Below, in pieces: positions 25,101 through 40,100 of a DNA stretch of 64,000 nucleotides. The translations under genes and the position numbers were made by a program. Position 1 is the stretch's first letter. Each line of letters opens with the position of its first letter. The DNA is from Antedon mediterranea (Eukaryota; Echinodermata; Crinoidea; Comatulida; Antedonidae). The notes below the pieces were generated by a model. The model was not told where the DNA came from. It ran no database searches and saw only the letters and a list, made by a program, of their open reading frames with translations. The stretch is taken from positions 8,871,001 through 8,935,000 of the forward strand of contig NC_092673.1 of NCBI RefSeq assembly GCF_964355755.1. The letters are read 5' to 3'.

Positions 25101-28100
25101 CCTGATTTGAATTGAATCATGACTAAAAATGACACAGAAATGGTGGATGTAGATATATGATAGATGTTTTATATTATTTATTTATCTTCTGTTCTGTCCT
25201 TTATTGTTTATTAATTTATTTATTATTAACATTTCAGATACAATTTTTTTGGTATTTCAGTTTTACAGTTTTAGAAAACCTTTGGTATTAGTGCATTGTA
25301 TTACAATTTATCAATTTCAAATGTATCAAAAAACAAATCATCAACAACTTCTCAGCTCCGCAACCAAAAGCAGATTGTCACCTTTTTGTCTGGCCCATCA
25401 AATTCAAGGTGGAAACAACAATTTACATTATACAAGTCTAGAAACTACTATGATGTTTTGTGTTCATTGAATAGAAAGTATATTTTCATTTGTTGACTTT
25501 GACTTTGTCTCAACAACTGATCATTCACTATTTCTATACATCAATATCTGTATGCTTATTGCAAATTGATAAAGTTGAGACTTTTATACAAAGGTGATGG
25601 TTGAGGTACTACTGTAACACTCTGACCATCAGGTCAACAACCCCTTATCACTATTTCTCCCTACTCAATCTATTAACATTCCTAGTGGTTTCTTTCTGTG
25701 TCCCTATTTACTCTTTATTCACTTTCCTATTACCCACATCCTTTATCAATTACTGTTTCCTCATCATTAAGGAATGTTCCCTTTTCCAAATATTCCCTTC
25801 CCAGTACATGCATATTAATTAGGACCGTTCTTTAAATATGGATGTACTGGAAAGGAGAATAAGAAAAGTTGAAGGAAAATTAGAGAATAGATTACAGATA
25901 ACATCTTTGATATAGATTGGAACTTTGTAGAAGGTAGAATTTTTAGTATTGACGTGTTATATTGAATAAAAATTGTTCTGGACAAACCATATTTGCTGGT
26001 TGTATATTGAATTTAGATTCTGTGACTGTGTGACATCCTGCCACAACAGACTATTTCGGAACAAGTAACGTACAACAACAACAACCTCACACAAACACCA
26101 TATTATACTACAGTAAATCATCACTGCCTTTGTACCATATATTTGTTTTATGTTTGTAAAAATGATTCTATTTCATATTTTAGTGTTACCTATTTGCGTG
26201 TCATATGCTAATTTTATGGATCTATCAGATACATCTTGTTATGATTTGAGCCAAGCAATTTGCCCAGGTAAGTTTTTATAATTGAAGATAAAGTTTCAAT
26301 ACTTGTTCAATAACACCAAAATGCTGTTTGAACAAACTTTGATGAAAGTTTTATGTACAGTAGGTTTATTTTCAATGATGTTGATTAAAACAGTCACATA
26401 TTAAACAATATGTTCCGAAAATTTCCTCAAAACATATAATTAAAAATCATTATACTTCAGTAGATTCATTTGATTGGAGGATGTGGTGCATGATATTCAA
26501 TAAATTCTATTGAACTCTTAATTACATCATGCAATGTTATATGGTTGTTCCTTCATTTTTGTTACACTGTGAGCAACCACATGCACGGCCTAAATAGGTC
26601 TGTTATAAAACAAATAATGTTTTATATTCGCGCCACAGAATAAATAATGTCATTAAACATTCATTATCTATATATAAATTATGCTTATTTTTGGAATAGG
26701 TAGACTCAGTTACTCACCCCAGCTGTTCCATGTGTACTGCGATAGCTATATTTTATTACATTTTAGCAGGTCTTTACAATATTGTTCCTTTTTAGGAAGA
26801 TATCATGAATGGTATTTAAAACAAAATTTTGGATTTCATCGGTAGATTTTTAACCGTCGGCGGTAAAGTTAGTTCCAAGGTAACTGTTTGTTATCTGTGT
26901 CCCATTAGGACCCTGGGATATTTCTGCCCATGTTGCAAGTCGTCTAAAACATCTTCCTTAGGCCAAAATGGCCCACTTTGTTGCGAAAGTTAGTTTCACA
27001 GGATGTTTAAGTATTAATTATACCAATTAGGCCTAAGGTATTTATTTATTCCCACACCTCCCCAATAAAACATCATTTGGAATAATAATCGCCGCCCTGC
27101 GCACTCAAAGCAATATAATAAATGCTCCCATCCACATACATTTATACACACAAAATTATTGTATTATATTTATAACACCATTTTGCTATTTGTAGTAGAA
27201 TTCATCGGACTGTTATCTACACTTTATTCTTTTTTACCACGTTTCATATCTAGGGGAATTTATTTGATTATAAATGTTACAATATTATTGCTAACTAAAA
27301 AATGAAATGTTTCCCTTGAAAAAGCGCCTCCCTCAAATGAACTCCACCTCACCACCTCCATCCTAAAAAATCCTACCAAACAATCACAAAAACAGTACTT
27401 TAATGTTATTTATCATCTTAGACACTGTGAAACAGGTTTAGTTTTACGATTCATTTCAATAATGTCAACCACACTCCGAAAACGTCCAGGCCAGAACATC
27501 CTTCTACAACCTTTTTACCCGAGTCATTATTTAACATTCCGAGAACCATTGTCTACACTTCCTAGAGGTGGGACGAGCAAAGCAAGCTCACCCTCTAGTT
27601 TGAATAATACAGTATTATTATTAATATGACCAAAGAATGAAAAAATGGAATTGTTCATTTAATCGTGTCAAAACCTATGTTTTCTCAACAACGGTACAGT
27701 ACTTCTCATAATATTATTATGCAGATTGTTCCAACTTGATTCTATTGGATATGGAACTTACATCTACTTATCTGGTTGTCTTTACGAATTATGGAGTGTT
27801 TGTCAGTAAAGAAATTACTGATTTCTACAAAGGTTATAAATTGCAGGTATTGGAATACGTAGGCCTATTTTTTTGTAAAGAACACATTGAGTCCCATTGG
27901 TATTACTATTAAACAATGGAGTAAAATGCACAATGTCTAGCTTTGTATGCATATTATATATATTATCGAGTCATATGGCCGAGCGGTTAAGGCAGGGGCG
28001 CCGTTTATCGTACCTAAAGAGCCAACAACAACATCGGCAAGGGTTCGAGGCCGACTCGCTCCTAGTTCTGGTGGTGGAACAAGTCTTCTCGGATAAGGAC

Positions 28101-31100
28101 TATAAACCGTAGGTCCAGTGTACACAGTTATAACCTGTGTGTACTTTAAAGAACCCAGTTCATTATTCGAAAAAGAGTAGGGGGTTACCCCGGTGAACTG
28201 GTTCACACAATAGCCTCTGTATCAGGGGGATTACCACCTATCTGATAGGACAGTGATTAATTTACTATTGGTAATCCTTGGCCACAGTGCCTAAAGACAT
28301 AAAATAAAATAAATAAAATCTCTTAACCTGGTTTTACAACTCAGTGAAGCCAACTGCTACCCTTTGTGGCCAAGATATGGCATACAAACATAAATCTAAC
28401 TAAAAATATGCAGGTTTGTTCATTTTGACCTAATGAAACATATTTAAAAAGCCTATCTGTGTTTTTTTATCTAGTTAATGTTTAATTACATTCACATCAA
28501 TGACATAGAACAAGAAAGCTGGATTAACTATGAATTGATGCACACGTCAGAGTGTCAGTCTGCCCTCAGTGTTGGACTGGTGTCATATGGTGAGTAATGA
28601 TACAAACTTAGGTGTCTGGGCAGCTGTCTAGATACAGTAGCTAATTGTTTATAACCACATAGAATAACGGTGTCCAAAACAAAACCAATAACCATCCTCC
28701 GATCGCATAAAATCACCACCTAGTGCTGAGTATTAAGTGATTGAAGGATCTATTTTTGTTTTGTAATGTAAATGTTATGCTTATTTTCTTGTTATGCAAA
28801 AAATATTTATTTATGTGAATATGTTGGATCTTTCTGTCAAGTGAATAATTATTTTGTTGTTTCATTTTACTCCATGTGTTTACCTCCTTAGTCATAAAAT
28901 ATTTAGTTGGGCCATAAAAATGTGTATATGGAGGTGTTTATACCTCCATGCTTCATGTGTATCTGTATACATATAAAATGTCATTTTTCTGTGACAGTTA
29001 AGCCGGTATTCCTAGTACCTAGTGCATCTGATATATCAAAGGTAAACAAAAGGATAAACCCTTACGCTTGGATTATTTATGATGTATTGTTTGTTGCATT
29101 TTAAAACATGACTACGTTGTTCTTGTTATTATTAATGTTTTTATATATTTTTCCTTCAATATTAGGTTGTTTTATAAAGTAATCTTTTAAAGTTTTGCAT
29201 AATTTGTACTAACCTGTTAATATTTATTTTAAAACTTTACACTAAAATTAATGTTGATTTTGAAGGCTTGAGTAGTCAATGAAATAGAAAAAATACTAGA
29301 ACATACTGTAAATCTGATTTTGGCCTAAGGCTATAGTTTGCAGAACGTTGCTATAAAATGATCTGATGATAAAAGCCTGACTGTTAAATATAGTCCTATG
29401 CCTAAATTCATGAGGAAAAAAATTAAATCGTTTAGAAAATTTAGATTTTTATATTTATTAAAAAAAACAAATACATGAAACAATTTACATATAAAAAAAG
29501 TGATTAAAGATTTTAATAAACACCCATATGAAAGTTAGTTTACAATTTTACATTAATTGATAACATTGATATTTGAGTGATAGTCCAGTCCAGTGGGGAT
29601 TTAAAAGGGATAACGAGTGGTATAGAAATGATTCAATATAGCAGTTTAATAGAGATGTTATGTAGTTGCCAAAACAAAGTTACTGGAAATCTGATGTTAT
29701 ACTTCTAGTATCATATTTATTCAAATATAAAATTAACAATAATAATGAATAATGTCATTTTTTCAGTAATTTGCCTTTGGATTTTTGATAATAATGAATA
29801 AATAAAAAAGTATTGTTGTTCATATCAATTTGTTTGAAAGTTACTTTTGCTTGCTGAATTCACAGAAACTGAATTTATTAATATTTCATGTTTACCTATT
29901 TACAGAATGCGTTAATGAGCGTAGCACCTTACACATCTTGGATTGAAATACAATTTCCTGGATTGTATAATGTTAGCCAAACAATAGCTGTTGTTATGGA
30001 TATTGATAGATATATCATCATGGTTCTTCAAAGACTCAGAGTGAGTTTCTTACTTTTGACCTCGTCTCCTGCTAAAGGCGCAATTTTTTCTGATTATTTT
30101 GGATATACAAAAGGACATCCCAATATAAATAGGGGATAAGTGAATAAGTCAGTTTAATTTATTTTTAAATTTACAACATCAAAACACGTTACATTTTAAA
30201 AAGTGATGAAAGATTATAATCCATACAATAATTACAAAACTAACATATTTTTTTTCGCATTGCCGGTTTTCATTGTTTTGAACAGGGGTGTTTAGTATTC
30301 GAGTACATACAATATTTATTTTGTGTCATTTTATCAGGAAAGATTAGATGCACCCAAACAAGATTATTAACTGGTTTAATAAAGTATTAAATTGAAAATA
30401 ATTTTGAATATAAACCGACATTCTGTAACAATGAATATTAATGATCTTCAAACTTCTTTTGTTTTATTAGACATCTTACCAGGTGGTAACATTTGCCATT
30501 GAAGACCATAACTTGACCTTAAACTCGCGTCCAGTTGTACCCCCATTCATCATTCCTAATATTGATAATTCTACAAATTTGTTCAGTCTTTGTTTAACTC
30601 CCAGAACACATATTGTCTATGCAGTTGGTTCTCAGGTATGAAATGTTCATATGTTTTTCTCTAAAGCACATTTAAATTTTCTCAATAGGAATACCCAAAT
30701 TAGTTAAACTCACTATTGTGATACAATACTCCTGAACAAAATGTACAACAAGACACTTTTAAATTCATAAATATTGCTTACATACAAATATAATAGATTT
30801 ATTTATGACTATTTATTTAGTTAAGCTTGAGGACTAAGATAATTTACCTTTTTTTTTTACCTTTATTTACAGATATGGGTTTCTGATGATGCTGCAAATT
30901 CATTTACTCTGATTTTGGACCTTGTTGATGATTATGTGACACAGTGTTATTTTGATAACCAAGGCCATGATGCATACTTTGTTACTAATCAATTGTCCAT
31001 ATATTTCTCTTCAATTGGTATGGAACTTTTGTTTGCACTTTTTAGAAATGAGTAGGTCTAGTAAGATTTATATTATAGTTGTATCTTTTATTAATAAAAT

Positions 31101-34100
31101 TAAATGAAACTTAACTGAACTCGACTAATTATGCAACTTAATCTCCTTGCTGAAACTTAAAGACCCCTTACCTACGTTTTTTAGATCTAATTTAAGATCA
31201 TAAACTATATTTAATGTAAAAATAATTCTATATGGTCCTATTGCGATAACTTAAAAATGTGAAAAATAAGTCGATTCTAATAATTATAGCGACCCGCTAT
31301 AATTTCCAAAATGCATTGCGGGCGGATTAATATTTTTGTTTTTCTTCTGTAATTCACCCCACTTTTCGATCGATCGTAAGGGCAAAACAAATGTAAGACT
31401 CCTAACTTTTCAGCGAAAATACCAGGTTTTCCCCAATTTGTATCAATGTTTAAAAAAAAAATAGAAAGACAATTAATGCAGCAACTATACAATGTCAGGC
31501 TAGGTATATAGCTAGCGTACGATGTTTTTACGTTACCGATGTTTACCAGCTACTAGGCCTACAAAACTAAGCTTAGCTGGGCTAGGCCTAAAGATCGTCC
31601 ACGAGAGGTCATTCGCCGCAAGCTACTTAGGTAGTGCATTGTTTCTCACTTTTTATCATAATTTACGACAAGGAATGACCTGGTTTAATGTTTTTAAAGT
31701 AATATATATGTATTATTTGTACAAAACGTCACAAATTGTAGGGTAGGGATCTTTAAAGATGACCTGAAGTGAAAATAAACCTAATCTTCTTTGCTAATTA
31801 AATGATAACTGGTTAATTAATTAATGAAAGCTCATTTTGTAATTGAAAACAAGGTGTAATCTTTAATGTTATACATGTTTACTAATGGAGCTCTAAAATT
31901 TATCAGTTCAGGTCACCTTTAAAATCTGAAAATAACTTATATTAATGTAATTCTGTTACCAGGGGGGGTCACATTAGACAAGTTTTTTGTTTTAAGTCAA
32001 TGTTTTTATTTTAAAATAATAAATATGTGTTGTGCCATTTTTCCCTATAAAGTTGATGACTATAAAATGATCAACTAAACCTAACCTGAGCCTAACTGTT
32101 AAATAGTCCTATGCCCAAATTCATGAGGACAAAATAAAGTCGTTCATTGAGATACAGTTTTTCCCTTAAACATTTTAAAGGAATATGACTTTATTTTTCA
32201 TGAGATATATAGTTTTAGTGTTTTTAAGAACTTCATTTCATTATTTTGATTTAAAATCCAGATGGTTTTAAACTTTAAAAACATGCGTAGTTACTCAATG
32301 TTTTTTTGTCATTGCCAGTTGTTTGTGTATTTCCTAATTAAAGCATTTTTAAAATATTGACTTGCAGGTGTGAAGAGATCAGTTTCGCTTATAACCAATG
32401 TCCAGGCACCAATGAGTCTATATATATCACACCTAAATGAAATTTACATTATACAAATTAGCAATGCTACACATGGATTTATTACTACAACAAAACTTGA
32501 TGTAAAGAAACAGATAAAGGTGACTCAAAATTATCACAGTACATTTTGATGTTTATTTTCGTTTTTGAGATTGCACTCACGGTCACTTAACCTTGCCCTA
32601 ATGTTGATCAAGATTACTTTTTAGATTTTTTTTTCTGTACTGACAACAACATATGTCATTATTGATATAATAGTTAACATTTATTTTATGATTGATATTA
32701 TTGTTTGTGATTTTTTTGGCTTTATTTTGTTTCTCTGTGATTTCCAGTCATAATCTTAATTTGATGTTGTGTATGTAATATTATATATAGGTTAGTGAAG
32801 AAAAGATTAACTGTTCCTTATCTGCCCAATACATGACAGCTAAAAGAATTCTTCTCTTTGAGCATCAGAGTGTAATACCGTGTAACAGAAAGCTGTGCAA
32901 GTCAGACATAGGAACAATATTAACAATAAGGTACTTGCTGCTGTTCAATTTTTACAATTGCTTAATTGTAAGCCTACACATTCGGTTAGATTCCATAAGT
33001 CATCCGACTCAAATAGAAGCATAGTGTTGTTCGTGATTGAGTTATGTGAATTTGTAATTAAGGCCTCTTATTTTATTTTAACCAAACGCGTTGAATGTTG
33101 ATAGAAAGTTGATAAGCCAACGTAAGCAATGACATTCTACCGACGTTGCCCCAACACACTGTGCCAACGTCTGACGAACATGTTGGACCAACTAAGTGCG
33201 ATGAAAAAAATTAAGTCGCAAAAAGTTTATAATCCAATAGAAAAAATGACGTTTTACCGACGTTGCCCTAACACATTGTGCCAATGTCTGACCAACACGT
33301 TGGGCCCACTAAGGGGTCGATGTCGCATAAAGGTGTTAGGCCGACGTAACTTTTGAACATAAACCAATGTTGGCCCAACGTTTCATTGTTAGCTGGAACT
33401 CTCTTTTTTCTGAATGACCATTAGTGAAAGTGCTAGTAAATAGGCCTAACTCAGTAAGCTAGTCCATAGTGCTTGTTTACACTAATACCCACTTATGTCT
33501 TTTTTCTTCTCTTTTTTTTAGTGATGGACAAACACGCATAACTGACATTACGCACTTAAATAGGTCAGATGGATTCAGTTTCATGGCAACAGCAGATATC
33601 ATTACACCTTTGTCCTTTGAAAAACTTTCTTCTGAGCCAGCACAGAAGTATAACATTTGTGAGTTTACGAAAAAAACACATTTACAGCAGTCCACCACAT
33701 AGATAGCAAGTTTCTGATTATTTAAAAAAAAAAACATTATTCAAAAAATCAAGGTTAGTTTTCTTTGGGCCTGTTTCTGCTGCAACTACTCAAAATATGG
33801 TATAAAAATTATACCGTATTTTTTAGTACCCCGTTTCTGCTAACAATACTTCTTGGGTGGTCGTGTTAAAATTCATCCTTTTTACTCAAATTGCCATTAA
33901 TTTATTTGTTTGATAATTAAAAGTCGCAATACACAAAGTTTTACGCCTCACTTTCAAAAGCCTAGTGATAGAGATGTTGTGAGAGCACAGCTACAGTATT
34001 GCCCGATGTCCCAATATCCGGGCCAAAACATTGTAATGGGGGACAAGTAATTCGTTCCCTCCCCGAGTTGCAATGTTGTACTGCTTTCGCAGGCTCTTTA

Positions 34101-37100
34101 GCTTTGAGTTTGCTTGCTTTGGAGTCTATTCTGTACTCCTGCGCAATTTTTTTAGAAATATCTTTATAAATGTGGTTGTCCTTTTTATTACCTTTTAGTT
34201 GGCCGGACATTTTCCCTCCCCACACAGAATTATATAGTAAATACCGTAAAATCTTTGCTCCACATTTTCGCCGAATATATCTATACACGTGTGTAATATA
34301 GCTGACAGCGACAAAAAATAAAAACATGATGTTGACCTCATGTCGAAGTTTTTTTTTTAAATACGGTATTTTTTATTGGCACAGAAATGGTTACAGAAAA
34401 TACGGTATAAATTTGTAAATACCGTATTTTATCCACAAATTTTGTGGGGAAAATACGGTATACATAATACGGTATTTTTTTTTATGAGCGAAGTTTCTAC
34501 TGCCAAAAAAATACGGCAAAAAATATTTTCTTGGCAGCAGAAACAGAGCCCTAGAAACTCTGGTTTCCATAGATTGTTTATAAACAAGAGCCTTGCACAA
34601 GGTTTACCATAATATAATGGTTTCTTGAGTTTGGTTATTCTTAATTAATTCATTGTATCTACAAGGTAATCAAATATTTGCTTTTCATTCTACAAAAACG
34701 TTTTTTTGAAATGGTTGAATTGTTTGGAATTTTATCCTTTTTGTGAGGACAATTTTTAACCAGGAAAAAAAACATCTTTTTTTAATATTCTTGATAGAAA
34801 CAGGCCCTAACACCTCACTGATCAACCCCGCCCAACCCAACACCACACAATGGGGCTCACACACACAAAACAATGTTGACACACCAGTGTGTATATTCTT
34901 GAGAATTGTATTATTTTGCTTGTAGCTGTATCAGGTGATGGCTCACAACTTCAACTACAACTTCAAGGAGTAATAGGTAAATATTGGATGATTAATGATA
35001 TCAATTCTTATATTGCTCTTGGCACCAAATGTATGTTGTACATTGATCGAAAGTGAGTGCATCATATCACAATATGAAAATATCAATGGTATTTATAGAG
35101 GGCCACTTAAATTATTAGAATCGACTTGTTTTTCAAATTTTTAACCGTTTAAAAATGACAAAAATATTGCAATAGGTCCATATAGTATTTATTTGTAGTG
35201 TGTGAACTTAAATTATTGCATTGCATAAGTCATTAGTGGCTTTTTTAAGAAATAAGAGATAGCAGTGAAATTGTAACGATTGTAATGCAAACTAATCACT
35301 GCAGAACGAGCTACTGTAATTAAAATTGCATAGCTTTTGTAATTAATACTGCCTGCATGTATGTATGGAATTATTATCTATTCAAGATTGAATTGTTGAG
35401 TCATGACTTCCCTCGCATTACAGTAATTGGCAAAGTTTTATCCTATATTATTTACATCAGATGATATAATGCTTTTGTAAACAGGGGCACTTAATTATTG
35501 ATTAGCATTATGCAGATTTTCTCCTAAAGGTTTCTTTCTGATATTTGATTCCAGATCAATCAGATGGGTGGCAGCAAGGAAGCGTGGGTAAAACTATCAT
35601 CCAGCCAGGACTTTCCAGCATTCTCATCTTATCAGTAGAGAATGAAGCAGTGGCTTTTGGTACATCTGTACTGCCCTCACTTGTTCATTCAGATTATCAT
35701 GCTGGTCAATGGTTTATGCACAATTCACCAGGTAACATTTGTAAAGATAAGCTAGTTTTTCTCTAATGGGATGTGTTTTAAGTTTAGACAAAAGTTAAAC
35801 TGTGAAAGAAATATCAATTATGATTTCCTTATAGTTGGAAGGTCAAGCAGTATATCTGAAGAGTTATGTCACCATCAGTTGATACTTGATGACACCATTG
35901 CTAAAAATAGACTCATCTACCTTGATATAGGAGACAGCTATAAGTTTACTATTACTGCTATCAGTTTTAAAAAAGGTACCTTTACGAACAATCAGTAATT
36001 TTGGTTTTTATGTTTTTCTACACAAACATAACATTCTAAACTAAATTCTAACAACTAAAAATCAAAATTACACTAGTAAAAAATGTGAAGGAGGAGGCCA
36101 AAATAAGTGACAAGAGAGAGAGACAAACTTTAAGTAATTAAATAAAGGTTGTATGTTTAGCTTAGAACAACCTGCGACAAATGCTACATTTCATTTGTTT
36201 ATATTATTGTTGTTTTTTTTCAAATATTTCACATTGTATGTAAACTGTTTCATACTACATGCCAAAGGGAGGCTACCAAATCAAGTGGGCTGCCGATTTT
36301 TTACTTTTCCTACCACCAACCGATTTAGTCCCTTGTTTCTACTGCTTTCTTTAAAAAAGTTATATTTTCATACAGATTTTCAATTTAAAATTGAAAATAT
36401 AATGTCAGTGCTTTTATATAATTAAATTTCTGAATTAACATGATCCAGGTCCTATTTATTTATAGGCCTGTCTTCGTCATCATTTTTGTAATCATTTTGT
36501 AATAAATAGCAACACAAATATTTTTTAGTTTTTGTACCTTCAGACTCTTTCTAAAGGCTTGTTTTAATAAAAGATTGGTGAGAGGCTGGCTGTGTGGAAA
36601 CCAAAATGTTTTTATTCTTAAATGTTAGCAAGTATCATGCTGTTTCTGTTCACAATCCTTCAGTGGGACAACACAACCTTTAAACTGTTTTTTTATTTTT
36701 TCAGGGTATATACAAAAATCTGATAAACGTCTAATGAAGTTGACTATAAGTAACCATTATATAATTTATGTTGTGCCAGAGTATCAAAGAAGTAGCCTTG
36801 GAATAGAGACACTCACAGTCAATGTACGCAATCATATAAACCAACAGGTAGGCCTATGTATTAATATTCAACTTTTCATGTTTATTCATTATAAAAAGAT
36901 TGCTAAGTATATCATTTGATATTTTAAGATATTTTGTGTTCAATCAACTCTGAATTGAGAATTACACCACATTACAAGTTTGGTAAAAACGTGCAGAGTT
37001 AATCTGGATTCATGTCACCATGTAATGTTGTGTAATCATACCCAAGATGCAGAAATGCAAAAGGTGCATATTAAGAGCCATTGTCTGTAAAAATCAAAGA

Positions 37101-40100
37101 TTTGGTGGCAGATGTAAAAAAATGGATTTCTCTCAAATTTTTACCATGAATAGACATTTCAATAAAAAGCATATCTACAACATTCATTTTATTTTTTAGC
37201 CTCCGTTGCCATGACAACGGTCAATTATCCAAATTTTGATGTTTTTGCCATTTTTCACAGATTTTCTATAGTGAAAAAGTACAAACTTGTATACTTATTT
37301 TAACCAAAAATACTTACAGTATACAGTTTTTGTTTATAGCAGTGTAAACAACATGTATTGAGTTCCATTTAATGTAGAAAAAAAATAAATTACAAAATGG
37401 AGTTTGGTTGATACCATAATTTTAAAAAGGGGTGTTTTTAAAAAATATTTTTTTTATAAAAGTATACCTCATAAACGTACCTATAACTTCCAAAGTGGTG
37501 TTTTTAAATCAATGAGGTTTTTTAATTTGATAGTCAATAGGTTTGTCAACAATAATCACGAAAAAAACACTGGGGTAAATTTCGTACATAGGTTTTGTGT
37601 TGCCAGGAAAATACGAAAAAGACAAAAAATATAACAAAATATCAACAAACAAAACACATGAAACACAATTTAAATATGGCTAATCCAATAATAAAATTTA
37701 TATGTGGCTTGTCATAATGCTACTAGAGTCATACGAATAGTTTAGATAAAATAGGAGAATGTGTTGCCAGGTTTATTTCAATTAATTGCCAGAAAAACAG
37801 TATTTTGCATTGAAATATTTAGTTGATGGAAAATAATGTTAAACTTGGAAATAATTGCGTCAATGGTTTTTATAAATTTTAAAATCTATTTTGTGTAAAG
37901 AGATACAGAAAGACCTCCCAAAAAATCTGACCTTGTAAATAGGTCATTTGAGGTCAAAAGGGGTCAGAATGCAAAACAGGACAGGTCCCCACTTTACTAC
38001 AACTATTAATGTTTTATCAAAATTTACAAGATAGTTCATAACAATTCTCAACAATTTTCATATTTTACCTATAGTGTTACCTTAGCAACCATTTCTATGT
38101 GTAACTAAGGAAAGTAATTTAAAAAAAACGTAAAAAATGGCGTTTTTATAAATACAAAGAATTGATTGCATTTGTAATTTTTCTCAATTTTACTTCTACT
38201 GCATTCCATTAATGACAAACCTGACCTTGTAAATTCATTCATTTTGAGGTCAACATTTTACCATAGTAACTGTTTCTATGCCAAAATTTCAAAAAAAATA
38301 AGGGGTTTTTCATAAATACAAAACATTTTTTCTACATAGTTTTCCATTTCTACTTATTGCCAAATTTACTTTAGATACTGAATCCTAATAATCTCAGAAA
38401 GAAAGTCTTGACGAATCTGAATAAAGGTAAAAAAAATGACCTTTAGTGTTATCTTAAACCTGTTTACGTAACAAATGATATTAAAAAAAAAAAAATTAAA
38501 TATGGAGTTTCATGAAAAAAAAAAATTTTTACATATTGAGGTCAAATGACATCAACATTTTACCTATAGTGTATTGTAGCAACTGTTTCTATACTAACTA
38601 AGTACAATATTTTTAATTTGGGGTTTCATGACTACAAACAATTGATTACATAGCTTTACTACCTTTTCCCAAATTTACTTATCTACTGAATCCCAGAAAA
38701 TGTCTGACCTTGTGAAAGGGTCATTTGTTGGGTCAAGTTATGTCAAAATGTATTATTTATGTTATCTTAGAACCTGTTTCTATGCATAACTAAGGATAAT
38801 TGTTTTTTTAAATACAGTAAGTGGCCACCCTCGGGACCTGGAAAAGTGGCCGCTTACGGGCGGTGACCCCTTACGGGAGGTTCTGCCGATAAAGGGCCAA
38901 AATCACTTATTATGGCTATATACGATATTCTTAACGAAACGAGCCTCTCAATTTTCCAGCTAATTGTAGGCCTATTATTATTTATAATCATGTGGTTTAG
39001 TATTTTTTAGCATTTTCAGACAAATTTTAAAAACTTTTATCATATGAAAAATTCGGTCAAAATCTGTGTAGTTTTCTCATCTCTTCACAGTAATGTTTTT
39101 AAAACCTCTTCAAAATAAAGCTAATATATAAAGAAATACAATAAACATGCACCTCTAATTCATAGGTCCATGCAATAAGTATCACATTTTTCGATTGGCC
39201 GCTTACAAAAAATCTCATTTTTAGTTTAAAAAGGTGCCCGCAGCTGCTTACGGTAAGCACAAAATGCACTAATTAGATAGGAAGAACAAACAGGCTTTTC
39301 AAAGTGCATCCGTTAAGGGAGGTGGCCGCTGTAAATAAAATATGGGGTTTTCATGAATAAAAATAATCACAGAAGAAAGTGCTTACGAATATGACCTTGT
39401 GAAACGGTAATTTGAAAATGCAAATAAGGCATGCCTGCTAATAATCTACAAATTTAAATTTGTATGAGATAAATATGCAAAATCTAAAGAATATCTCATT
39501 TTTAGTTACCATAGTAACTGTTGCTATGTATAACTAAGGGAAATTAAATAATTATCAGATAATTATTAATTAATAATTAATACTGAATCCAACCATCACA
39601 GTAAAAAAATATAGAATTTAAAACCAATTTTTAATAATAACGTGTGATATTTTACATGCTGACCTTAAATGAAATGTCAATATTTGTTATGTAGCATTAA
39701 CATACCTGAGTATATCATTGACTTTTGATTGGTTCTATTTTGGGGAGGGGAAAGTGGTGGATCCAGGACTTTTAAATAGTTAGGGGGTTGAAGGCGAGGG
39801 TCTAAAAACTTAACTTTATGTCCTATCTTTTGCATTGCCATTTTTAACTTGGGGCGGATGGGGGCTTGGAGAAAGGGGGAGGGGGTGGGATGGAGGAGTT
39901 TGAATCCGTTTATTTGTTGGGGCGATGGTAGCGGCAGTTTGGGTGGTGCTTGAATGCATGCATTTGACACTCTATAGTGGATGATCGACCAAAGTGTTGC
40001 AGTTTATCTTTTTGTGGTTATAGTCGGGGGGGGGGGGGGGGGGGGGTGGTAGTCGAAAGTGGTGGTGGATGGGCATGTGGGATCTGCTTAGGTTAGCAAA

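Noticed and set aside
27971-28060. Possible tRNA gene (A and B boxes present)
   Set aside because: The sequence between and after the boxes does not form a cloverleaf with matching acceptor stem, and the body and tail recur elsewhere. It is the head of a SINE.
27897-28206. Open frames on both strands
   Set aside because: They lie across the tRNA-derived SINE and have no splice or family support.
33129-33356. 75-aa frame with an internal duplication
   Set aside because: The duplication is the DNA-level 117-bp repeat, rich in GTTGG/CCAAC palindromes, not a protein repeat.
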